Source of the DNA: Rickettsiales bacterium
GTDB lineage: Bacteria > Pseudomonadota > Alphaproteobacteria > Rs-D84 > CACZYB01
Assembly (NCBI GenBank): GCA_031288035.1
Contig: JAITSG010000068.1
Coordinates: forward strand, 1-10,017
DNA length: 10,017 nt
Reading direction: 5' to 3'
Within the stretch, counting starts at the first letter, position 1; each line of letters begins with the position of its first letter. The position numbers were made by a program, and so were the translations under genes. Shown here piece after piece: positions 1 to 5,545 of this stretch. Under the pieces are notes generated by a model. That model did not search any database and was not told the DNA's origin. It worked only from the letters and a program-made list of their open reading frames with translations.

Positions 1-273
1 TCATTTCCGGACAACGACAAGACAATCGACTCGGATACGCCCTCCCTCGCCTTGCAGGTGATGCTCGGCATGAATATAGACGTCACGGAAAATTTTTCTC
101 TTGACCTAGGATATAAGTACGCCAACCTCGGCGACGCAACGTCCGATATAAAAGTCGACTATGCCTTTACTCCGACCTCCGGCACGACAACCCATATTCC
201 CGGGATCCTCAATATAAAGGATGAAGACTTGAGGTTCGGCGCGTTTTATTTCGGAGGGCGCTATACCTTTTAA
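1..273 (+). CDS. Outer-membrane beta-barrel protein, C-terminal 90 residues (5' end outside window)
   Basis: Frame 1 is open from the first base to a TAA at 271-273, so the gene begins upstream of the window. The visible part alternates polar and hydrophobic residues as barrel strands do (MLGMNIDVTENFSLDLGYKY, then DLRFGAFYFGGRYTF). It ends in Tyr-Thr-Phe, and a C-terminal aromatic residue preceded by alternating hydrophobics is the usual BAM-recognition signature of outer-membrane proteins. The phrase LDLGYKYANLGD resembles opacity/OmpW/Omp25-type small barrels, but too little is present to choose a family. The stop lies 8 bases from the stop of the convergent lptC gene, and no clear bidirectional terminator is visible. 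Identity as an outer-membrane protein is fairly secure; the subfamily is inference. Confidence 0.8.
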   Translation, partial: SFPDNDKTIDSDTPSLALQVMLGMNIDVTENFSLDLGYKYANLGDATSDIKVDYAFTPTSGTTTHIPGILNIKDEDLRFGAFYFGGRYTF

Positions 274-281
274 TACGGCGA

Positions 282-872
282 TTACTCCATCCTCCCCCGC
301 GCCGTCACGCGGCCGAGCATGCGGTAGACTTCGCCGTAGCGCATGAAAAAACCCTCGCCGACCATGTATCCGAACGGAGTTTCGGCCAATATCGGCTCGC
401 TTCCGGAAATAGTGTCGGCGTCCAGCTCTACGATCGCCTCGGAAGTGGTGGCGCGGTTGCCGTCGGAATCCACGACGCGGACGCCGCCCCTCAGGCTTAT
501 CACCTTCCGGCCGCCCGCGAACTCGCCCGAATCCGAGTAAAGCCTCACCCAGCCTCCGTCGGCGAAAGTGGCGCGGGCCGAGACATCCTCGACCGCGAAG
601 TTCTTGCCCTTGTTTTCGACAAGGCGCTTCGCGCGCACCTCGAACTTCACGCCCTTGTCGCCGCGGCCGAGAAAGTTCCCCTCGTCCAGCATGAACGAAA
701 CGTCGTTCTTCGCGTCGAATTTCGGCATGACGAAACCGGAACTCTTGATAGACTTGAACGCCGGGATGAGGAGCAGCGCGCCGAAAACGAGCGCGGCTAT
801 GCTTGGCAGCGCTATCTTCAAGAGATAGACCACCCTGCTCCGGGCCTCCAAATTTATGAAATCGCGATACAT
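282..872 (-). CDS. lptC: LPS export ABC transporter periplasmic protein LptC
   Basis: This 196-residue protein matches LptC in length and layout. It has a short cytoplasmic N-terminus (MYRDFINLEARSR), one membrane anchor at about residues 15-37, and a periplasmic beta-jellyroll region. In known systems LptC sits with LptB2FG in the inner membrane and passes lipopolysaccharide to LptA. Features seen that fit include the PxF segment after the anchor, the AxRLVENKGKNF region and the YSDSGEF..GRKVISLRGGVRVVDSDG repeat strands typical of the OstA/LptC fold. It is the last gene of the minus-strand operon, 32 bases after the OmpA-like gene. No strong Shine-Dalgarno site precedes the ATG; a small GC hairpin (GCCGC/GCGGC) lies in the gap. 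lptA and lptB, frequent neighbours, do not follow it here. Confidence 0.8.
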   Translation of the reverse strand: MYRDFINLEARSRVVYLLKIALPSIAALVFGALLLIPAFKSIKSSGFVMPKFDAKNDVSFMLDEGNFLGRGDKGVKFEVRAKRLVENKGKNFAVEDVSARATFADGGWVRLYSDSGEFAGGRKVISLRGGVRVVDSDGNRATTSEAIVELDADTISGSEPILAETPFGYMVGEGFFMRYGEVYRMLGRVTARGRME

Positions 873-904
873 GCGTGCATCCGGCCGCGCGAAGCGGCGC
901 CAAG

Positions 905-1558
905 CTATTTCAGCACGGTTATCTCGACCGTGCCGTTCTTCCTGTCGTCTTCCTCGACCAATATCATCATCCGGCTGGCCGCCATGCCGCCGTCAAGCAA
1001 GGCCTTCCTTATGTTCAACAGGCGCGAAAACGCCACGTTGCGGCCGTCGCCGCCATAGTATGAAACGAGCCGCAGGGAATATCCGTCCATGCCCTCCACG
1101 CGCGCGAGGACAAGCTTCGCGGCCGCGTCCACGCCCGCGCTGTCGTCGCCGGGAGGGAAGGCGACCGAAACGTCGCTCTTGGACCTGCTTACCACCGACG
1201 GGGCGCCGAGCTTTATTTCGACCGGCTTTTCGGCCTTAATTTTCTCAATCTCCCCGGCCGGCACGCCGGCGCGCGGCGATGGCGCGCTTACGACCGGAGG
1301 CGGGAGCTTTTCCTCGACGGGCCTTTCAACCTTCTTTTCTTCGTGCTTCTTTTCCGGCTTCGCGGCCGGAGAGCCCTTATCCCCGGGCGCGGCGACGGAC
1401 GGACGCGGCGCGGCATAGCCGGCCTTAAATCCGCCCGCGCGAAGGTCCATGGCCCCGCTAGGAGCCGAAAGCCTGACCGGGCCGAACAGCCGGGCGGCGC
1501 CGGCGGACAAGGAAACGACCGATAAAACGAATACTGGCACGACTATCTTTCTCATCAT
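905..1558 (-). CDS. Periplasmic OmpA-like domain protein (degenerate)
   Basis: This 217-residue protein has an N-terminal signal peptide (MMRKIVVPVFVLSVVSLSAG), then a Pro/Lys/Glu-rich low-complexity stretch at about residues 50-115, and a C-terminal domain at about 120-217. Residues 175-190 (VAFSRLLNIRKALLDG) followed by GMAASRMMI follow the alphaproteobacterial OmpA/MotB pattern LSxxRAxxVxxxLxxxGxxxxRI. The Arg and Asp that bind peptidoglycan in canonical OmpA domains are not evident at the matching places, so cell-wall binding is doubtful. Its ATG overlaps the stop of the upstream IMPase-like gene (ATGA, 1555-1558), which implies translational coupling. AGGAG lies just upstream; the second ATG (Met2) has the better spacing. 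The low-complexity linker suggests a periplasm-spanning protein. Function is unknown. Confidence 0.65.
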   Translation of the reverse strand: MMRKIVVPVFVLSVVSLSAGAARLFGPVRLSAPSGAMDLRAGGFKAGYAAPRPSVAAPGDKGSPAAKPEKKHEEKKVERPVEEKLPPPVVSAPSPRAGVPAGEIEKIKAEKPVEIKLGAPSVVSRSKSDVSVAFPPGDDSAGVDAAAKLVLARVEGMDGYSLRLVSYYGGDGRNVAFSRLLNIRKALLDGGMAASRMMILVEEDDRKNGTVEITVLK

Positions 1559-2310
1559 TTTGCTCCTTTTTTCATTATAATGTCGGCCAAGGTCGGTTGT
1601 AAAGAATTATTTTCCGCGATTATCACGTCCGCGTCGAGATACGACTGCGCCGGCATGCCGTCCGCGGAAAACGCGCGAACCATCGCCCCGGCCTCCCGCG
1701 CGACAAGAAGCCCCGCGGCCACGGCGAACACGTCCCTGCCCCGGCCGACATAGCCGTCGATAGCCCCGCAGGCCAGATACGAAAGCGCGATGGAATCCGG
1801 GCCGAAAACCGCGCTTCTGCCGCTCGCAAACATTCCTCCGGAAGTCCTTTTCGATACGCGGATGCGCCGGGTCATCCTTGATTCCCGCAGCATAGCCCCG
1901 CCGCCCTTTTCCGCATACGCCATGCGGTCGGACAGAGGATTGTAAACCGTCGCGGCGATCACCTCCTTCTGCCGCTGCAGCGCGAGGGTCATGGCGAACG
2001 CCGGAATCCCGCGCGAGAAAAACTCCATCCCGTCCATGGGGTTGAATATGAACCTGTGCGAAATGTCGGAGCCCCGCGCCTCGCGCCCGCCCGGGGCTAC
2101 GAGGCCGAACTTCGGACGAGCCTCCGCCAGCGAGGCTATCACGGCCTTCTCCACCTTGGAATAAGACACGGCGGCGAACTTTTCGGCCGCGCCCACGGAG
2201 GACTGGAGCTGCTCTATCTCTCCGAAATCGCGCATCAAAAGCCGCCCCGCGCCTTCGAGGGCGGCCGCCATCACGGCAAGGTTCGCACTCATATTAACAA
2301 AGGCGTCCAT
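1555..2310 (-). CDS. Inositol monophosphatase-family protein, probable pseudoenzyme
   Basis: This 251-residue protein has the length and order of the IMPase fold. Residues 90-95 read NPMDGM, with EFFSRGIPAFAMTLAL following, where active enzymes have DPxDGTxNF..GxPxFAxSxAL. Residues 194-200 read VFAVAAG and LLVAREAGA follows, where active enzymes have (P)WDxAAG..LxxEAGG. The first Asp of the DPxDGT motif is Asn, the WD motif has become FA, and the GEE motif is absent near residue 70, so three of the four usual metal ligands appear lost. A catalytic role is therefore doubtful. The start at 2310 is preferred over an ATG at 2355 because AGGAG sits 6 bases before it. It lies 69 bases after the SIMPL gene and overlaps the OmpA-like gene by 4 bases. 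E. coli SuhB is an IMPase-family member with a role in RNA polymerase antitermination, but nothing here proves a similar role. Confidence 0.75.
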   Translation of the reverse strand: MDAFVNMSANLAVMAAALEGAGRLLMRDFGEIEQLQSSVGAAEKFAAVSYSKVEKAVIASLAEARPKFGLVAPGGREARGSDISHRFIFNPMDGMEFFSRGIPAFAMTLALQRQKEVIAATVYNPLSDRMAYAEKGGGAMLRESRMTRRIRVSKRTSGGMFASGRSAVFGPDSIALSYLACGAIDGYVGRGRDVFAVAAGLLVAREAGAMVRAFSADGMPAQSYLDADVIIAENNSLQPTLADIIMKKGAK

Positions 2311-2379
2311 ATCAGCTCCTATCAACCATCCGGCCCGCCAATCCGACACGCGCAAATCCGCGGGGCGGGGAAAAACCTA

Positions 2380-3123
2380 TCAATAAACGCCGTACACCGC
2401 GTTCACGACAACGGAGACCCTATCGTCGCCGTGGACTATGGATGGCGAGGCGCCGGCGGCCCCCTTGGCGGACATGGGCGAGGATTCGCGCAAAAGCATC
2501 GGGCGGAATCCGCCGCCGTCCAGGCCGTCCTCGACCTCGGCGGACACGAGGCGGTCGATCGAGAACCCGGCGCCCGCGGCCGCGTGCTCGGCCTGCCCGC
2601 GCGCGAGGGCGGAAGCCTCGGCTATGCATCCGCGAGAGGCCTCGAGCTTCGCCTCCCTGGACGCATAGGCGCCGTAGGATTCGACCAGGACGTCGCCGAA
2701 CTTGCCCGTTCCGGCCATGATTCCCGCGACCTTTTGCATATCGGTCCCGTCGACGGAAACGTAAGCCTCGGCGGCTATGCCCACGACCTCGCTCCTCTTG
2801 AGCCTTTCGCTCCATTCGCGCTTTTCCGATATGGACACGCCCTCGGTGTCGACTTCCAGCCCCTCGCCCGAGGACTTCACGTAAGACACGAGCTTTTCGT
2901 AAGTCGCGAGCGTGCGGGAGCCCGCGGCCTCCCTGCCCTTGTCGAGATTGTATACGCGCAGGCGAAGGCGCGCGCGGTCCTTTGGCACCTTCCTCGAACA
3001 CTCCCCGCGCACGGACACGCCGGTCAGCGGCGGATCGACGTACGGGAACATGAAATCCACCGCGAAGGCCACCGCCAGAGCGCCGGTCACGAACTTCACA
3101 TTCGGGCTTACTTTCTCAAACAT
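2380..3123 (-). CDS. SIMPL/DUF541 domain envelope protein
   Basis: This 247-residue protein begins with a hydrophobic signal or anchor segment (about residues 10-30, KFVTGALAVAFAVDFMF) and continues as a SIMPL (DUF541) domain. The opening strand (TGVSVRGECSRKVPKDRARLRLRV) is the classic start of that family. The later segments (SISEKREWS, YVSVDGTDMQKVAGIM, KLEASRGCIAEASALARGQAEHAAAGAG and the closing VSVVVNAVYGVY) also fit. Family members are periplasmic or surface proteins (for example E. coli YggE and Brucella BP26) of poorly defined function, sometimes linked to oxidative stress. A strong Shine-Dalgarno (AAGGAGG) lies 5 bases before the ATG. It follows rpoZ by 22 bases in the same operon. 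Confidence 0.85.
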   Translation of the reverse strand: MFEKVSPNVKFVTGALAVAFAVDFMFPYVDPPLTGVSVRGECSRKVPKDRARLRLRVYNLDKGREAAGSRTLATYEKLVSYVKSSGEGLEVDTEGVSISEKREWSERLKRSEVVGIAAEAYVSVDGTDMQKVAGIMAGTGKFGDVLVESYGAYASREAKLEASRGCIAEASALARGQAEHAAAGAGFSIDRLVSAEVEDGLDGGGFRPMLLRESSPMSAKGAAGASPSIVHGDDRVSVVVNAVYGVY

Positions 3124-3145
3124 ATCTCCCTCCTTTCAAGGCAAC

Positions 3146-3505
3146 CTAGACGGACGCGGAAAGCTCCTCCTCGGACACGTTCGACATTCCGGCCACGCGC
3201 TCGACGTCGGCGGCCTGGCTCATGATTTCCTTTTCGATGAACTCTATCTCGCTCTGGGCGCCGCCAGAGGCATCGCCCGCCCGGCGCTTCCTGAACCCCA
3301 GCACGATGTTCCCGCGAACCTCGGCAAGGTCAAGCTTGTCCTCGGCAATCTCGCGCAGGGCTATGACGGTCACCTTGTCCCCGCTCCGCTCGATCATGGC
3401 CGGAGTGCCGTTCTGAAGCTCCTTGGCCCTCTCGCTGGCCAGGGCGACAAGCTCGAACCTGTCGCTTATTTTCGCAGTGCAGTCGTCGATGAATACGCGC
3501 GCCAT
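3146..3505 (-). CDS. rpoZ: DNA-directed RNA polymerase omega subunit
   Basis: This 119-residue protein opens MARVFIDDCTAKISDRFELV, close to the family signature MARVTVEDCxxKxxNRFxLV. It continues with LVALASERAKELQNG and the helix ALREIAEDKLD, both diagnostic of RpoZ. Omega binds the beta' subunit, helps core enzyme assembly and in many bacteria forms part of a ppGpp site. The C-terminal tail (about residues 70-119) is acidic and less conserved, as in other alphaproteobacteria. It is the first gene of a five-gene minus-strand operon; GGGAG precedes the ATG and a promoter is visible at 3534-3561. The usual partner spoT/rel is not adjacent in this window. Confidence 0.93.
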   Translation of the reverse strand: MARVFIDDCTAKISDRFELVALASERAKELQNGTPAMIERSGDKVTVIALREIAEDKLDLAEVRGNIVLGFRKRRAGDASGGAQSEIEFIEKEIMSQAADVERVAGMSNVSEEELSASV

Positions 3506-3533
3506 AACAATCTCCCGTTAAAAACTTGCAATA

Positions 3534-3561
3534 TTTATACGCCTAATATATAATTTTGCAA
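3534..3561 (-). promoter_or_regulatory. Promoter of the rpoZ operon
   Basis: On the minus strand a -35 element TTGCAA (3556-3561) and a -10 element TATAAA (3534-3539) are separated by 16 bases in an AT-rich island within GC-rich DNA. The inferred start near 3527 leaves a leader of about 22 bases before the rpoZ ATG. Confidence 0.65.
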
Positions 3562-3613
3562 GCTTTTTATTTTAACCGGCGCGCGGAGCCGAAAACGCGG
3601 GGACGCGACCAAG

Positions 3614-3649
3614 AAAAAAAGGCGCGAACGGGCGGAAAAATATCCGCGC
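3614..3649 (-). terminator. Possible intrinsic terminator of the 119-residue gene
   Basis: Downstream of the minus-strand stop at 3719, a GC-rich hairpin can form (GCGCG/CGCGC arms at 3645-3649 and 3622-3626, or an alternative GCGGA/TCCGC pairing). It is followed directly by seven T on the minus strand (3614-3620). The stems are only 5 bp, so this is a weak call; the rpoZ promoter begins about 50 bases further on. Confidence 0.35.
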
Positions 3650-3718
3650 GATCGTGCCAGATTGCCGCACCGTCTTCCGAAGCCGCGCCGGCGGTTGGAA
3701 GAGTTCCTGGGTTCCGGC

Positions 3719-4078
3719 CTATGCAGACCTTTCCACGTCTTTACAGAGCCTTATCAGCTGCGCGCTCTCCCGCGGAGCCTCGAGGAATACGGCTATCATC
3801 ATGCCCAGCCTAAGCTTCGGTATTTTTTGCATCGCGTCGTTGCGCGCTTCCTTCAGAGTTTCGCGGTATTGGCCGGCGTGGTCGTATACCCACCCTTCCC
3901 CAGCGTCCCAATGCTTCAGCGCGAACCTGTATTTCCCGAGCACAACCGAACGCTCTATGCCGGCCTTATACACCTCGTTCATCCGCCGCCTGAGATTATG
4001 CACCTCCGGCTTCCGGACATTCAGATATTCCGCCCAGTCCTGGTCGTTCCAGCGACTTCTCGGCTTGTGGCTTGTCAT
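3719..4078 (-). CDS. Conserved-looking hypothetical protein, 119 residues, function unknown
   Basis: I do not recognise a family. The protein begins MTSHKPRSRWNDQDWAEYLN and is rich in charged and aromatic residues. The central part (GKYRFALKHWDAGEGWVYDH) looks beta-rich. It is followed by a long predicted helix (YRETLKEARNDAMQKIPKLRLGMMIAVFL) and a basic tail with one Cys. No signal peptide or clear membrane span is present, so it is probably cytoplasmic. The ATG at 4078 is chosen because GGAG sits 6 bases before it and because the -10 element at 4111-4116 would place transcription start near 4104, inside an alternative ATG at 4108. That longer form (129 residues, with AGGAGG 11 bases upstream) cannot be excluded. 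The gene is divergent from mtaB. Confidence 0.6.
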   Translation of the reverse strand: MTSHKPRSRWNDQDWAEYLNVRKPEVHNLRRRMNEVYKAGIERSVVLGKYRFALKHWDAGEGWVYDHAGQYRETLKEARNDAMQKIPKLRLGMMIAVFLEAPRESAQLIRLCKDVERSA

Positions 4079-4110
4079 CGTGCGCTCCGCTTTTGCTATT
4101 GACCTCATAT

Positions 4111-4139
4111 AATATACAACCTCCTACGCAAAGAGGCAA
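4111..4139 (-). promoter_or_regulatory. Promoter of the 119-residue hypothetical gene
   Basis: On the minus strand the -35 element TTGCCT (4134-4139) and the -10 element TATATT (4111-4116) are 17 bases apart. The -10 ends just before the upstream ATG at 4108, which argues for the downstream start at 4078. Confidence 0.5.
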
Positions 4140-4166
4140 GCAAAACCAGTACATCCGTGCGGCGGC

Positions 4167-4192
4167 GCGGGATCCGCGGGCGGATATCCCGC
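4167..4192. promoter_or_regulatory. Nested palindrome between divergent promoters, candidate operator
   Basis: ATCCGC (4172-4177) and GCGGAT (4180-4185) are perfect inverted repeats separated by two G. An overlapping perfect 7-bp pair, GCGGGAT (4167-4173) and ATCCCGC (4186-4192), is centred on the same axis. The site is about 27 bases from the -35 element of the minus-strand gene and 21 bases from that of mtaB, a usual place for a shared regulator. No regulator is identified, and GC-rich DNA makes chance palindromes more likely. Confidence 0.4.
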
Positions 4193-4213
4193 CGGGCACC
4201 GCACGATTTTATG

Positions 4214-4242
4214 TTGTTTTCCCAGGCCGGCATAGTTATTAT
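4214..4242 (+). promoter_or_regulatory. Promoter of mtaB
   Basis: TTGTTT (4214-4219) and TATTAT (4237-4242) are separated by 17 bases. The inferred start near 4249 gives a leader of about 26 bases to a six-codon ORF and about 43 bases to the mtaB ATG. Confidence 0.5.
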
Positions 4243-4274
4243 AGTCGGACAACATGCAGACGAGAGGAACGTAC

Positions 4275-4295
4275 ATGAAGAATCAAGACGCATGA
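4275..4295 (+). CDS. Six-codon leader ORF (MKNQDA) overlapping the mtaB start
   Basis: An ATG at 4275 has AGAGGA ending 6 bases upstream. It is followed by five codons and a TGA (4293-4295) that overlaps the mtaB ATG (4292-4294) as ATGA. The mtaB start itself has no good Shine-Dalgarno site, so ribosomes probably load here and re-initiate at mtaB. The arrangement is seen directly; its use is inference, and the peptide itself need not have a function. Confidence 0.45.
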   Translation: MKNQDA

Positions 4296-5521
4296 TAGAA
4301 ATCGTGACATTCGGATGCCGCCTGAACTCGCTTGAAAGCGAAATCATGCGCAGGGCCGCAGAAAAGTCCGGGCTCGACGGCGCCATCATAATCAACACCT
4401 GCGCCGTCACGGCCGAGGCGGAGCGGCAGGCGCGCCAGAAAATCCGCAACCTAATCTTCGCCAATCCCGGAAAAAAGATAATAATAGCCGGCTGCGCGGC
4501 GCAGAACGACGCCGAAGAATGGGCAAAAAACCCGGCCGTTTTCGCCATTTTGGGGAACAAGGAAAAACTGGATGCGAAAACGTACCTCGCCCTCGCCTCC
4601 TATGCCTCCACGGCGAAAACCCCTCTACTCATGTGCGCGCCGGTCGAAAAAAAAACTGCCGCGCCGGATATAACGGCCCATGGCGACCCCCTCAAATTCG
4701 AGGGAAAGACCAAGGCGTTCGTGCAGATCCAGCAGGGGTGCGACAGCAGGTGCGCGTACTGCATAGTCCCCCTGGTGCGCGGCAATTCGGCAAGCTTTCC
4801 CCAAAGCGCCGTACTGGGCCAAGTCAGCTCGGCCATAAAATCCGGGTACAAGGAAATAATACTGACCGGCGTGGACATCTCGGCCTACGACGGCGGAATC
4901 GCGGGCATAGCCGAAAAAATACTCGCAAAATTCCCGGAGCTCCCGCGGCTCAGGCTGAGCTCGCTCGACCCGGCGCGGGACTATAGCGCGCTATTTCACC
5001 TCATGCGGCGCGAACCGAGGCTTATGCCCCACCTGCACCTGTCCATGCAGTCCGGGTCCGACAAAATCCTGCGCCTGATGCGGCGCAGGCACAAGGCGGC
5101 CGACATAGAGCGCCTGGCCCGCGCCGCGCGCGACGCCAACCCCGACATCTCGATAGGGGCGGACATAATCGCCGGATTCCCAGGGGAAACAAACGAGGAT
5201 TTCGAGGAAACATACAAACTCGTCGAACGGCTGAATCTGACCCACCTGCACGTGTTCCCGTATTCGCGCCGGCCCGGGACGCCCGCGGCGGCCATGCCCG
5301 GCCAGATACACATGGCGGAGAAAAAGGCGCGCGCAGAGAGGCTCCGGGCGCTCGGCGACAGCCTCAAATCCGAATTAATCCGCGCGCAGGAGGGGCGAAC
5401 CGCCGAAGTCCTCGTCGAAAAGGACAACCGCGGATACACCGACAACTATATCGAAATAAAAATACCGGGCGAAAAAATCGAGCCGAACACGATAGTCAAG
5501 ATTGACTTCCCGAAATCTTGA
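4292..5521 (+). CDS. mtaB: tRNA (N6-threonylcarbamoyladenosine(37)-C2)-methylthiotransferase MtaB
   Basis: This 409-residue radical-SAM methylthiotransferase should convert t6A to ms2t6A at position 37 of ANN-decoding tRNAs. The N-terminal UPF0004 domain carries three cluster ligands: C9 in VTFGCRLN, C37 in NTCAVT and C68 in AGCAAQ. The radical-SAM motif is C140-x3-C144-x2-C147 (QQGCDSRCAYCIVP). TGVDISAYDGG, LRLSSLDP, HLHLSMQSGSDKILRLMRR and DIIAGFPGET follow the family order, and a short TRAM-like tail (about 369-409) ends the protein. The VTFGCRLN opening and the VDI motif favour MtaB over MiaB or RimO. After the cluster it reads RGNSAS, where MtaB proteins usually have RGRSRS. The start at 4292 puts VTFGC near the N-terminus; an open frame further upstream lacks conservation. 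Confidence 0.92.
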   Translation: MIEIVTFGCRLNSLESEIMRRAAEKSGLDGAIIINTCAVTAEAERQARQKIRNLIFANPGKKIIIAGCAAQNDAEEWAKNPAVFAILGNKEKLDAKTYLALASYASTAKTPLLMCAPVEKKTAAPDITAHGDPLKFEGKTKAFVQIQQGCDSRCAYCIVPLVRGNSASFPQSAVLGQVSSAIKSGYKEIILTGVDISAYDGGIAGIAEKILAKFPELPRLRLSSLDPARDYSALFHLMRREPRLMPHLHLSMQSGSDKILRLMRRRHKAADIERLARAARDANPDISIGADIIAGFPGETNEDFEETYKLVERLNLTHLHVFPYSRRPGTPAAAMPGQIHMAEKKARAERLRALGDSLKSELIRAQEGRTAEVLVEKDNRGYTDNYIEIKIPGEKIEPNTIVKIDFPKS

Positions 5522-5530
5522 CCATATAAT
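5502..5530 (+). promoter_or_regulatory. Near-consensus promoter of the amidase gene, inside the 3' end of mtaB
   Basis: TTGACT (5502-5507) and a perfect TATAAT (5525-5530) are separated by 17 bases; it is the closest match to the sigma-70 consensus in the window. The -35 lies within the last codons of mtaB. Transcription would begin near 5537, leaving only about 9 bases, including GGGGA, before the ATG at 5546. Confidence 0.7.
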
Positions 5531-5545
5531 GCCTCCGGGGAACCC

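Noticed and set aside
106..903. 265-codon minus-strand open frame over lptC
   Set aside because: It is another frame of lptC with an Arg-rich, low-complexity translation; the lptC frame has the membrane anchor and family pattern.
2311..2355. Upstream ATG (2355) for the IMPase-like gene
   Set aside because: It has no Shine-Dalgarno site, while AGGAG sits 6 bases before the ATG at 2310. The extra 15 residues do not resemble the family N-terminus.
2056..3225. 389-codon plus-strand open frame
   Set aside because: It lies antisense to the SIMPL and IMPase-like genes, which have clear family motifs. Its composition (His/Arg/Gly-rich) is typical of a shadow frame in GC-rich DNA.
4157..4291. N-terminal extension of mtaB to an ATG at 4157
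   Set aside because: It would run through the palindrome and promoter, and MtaB proteins begin a few residues before VTFGC.
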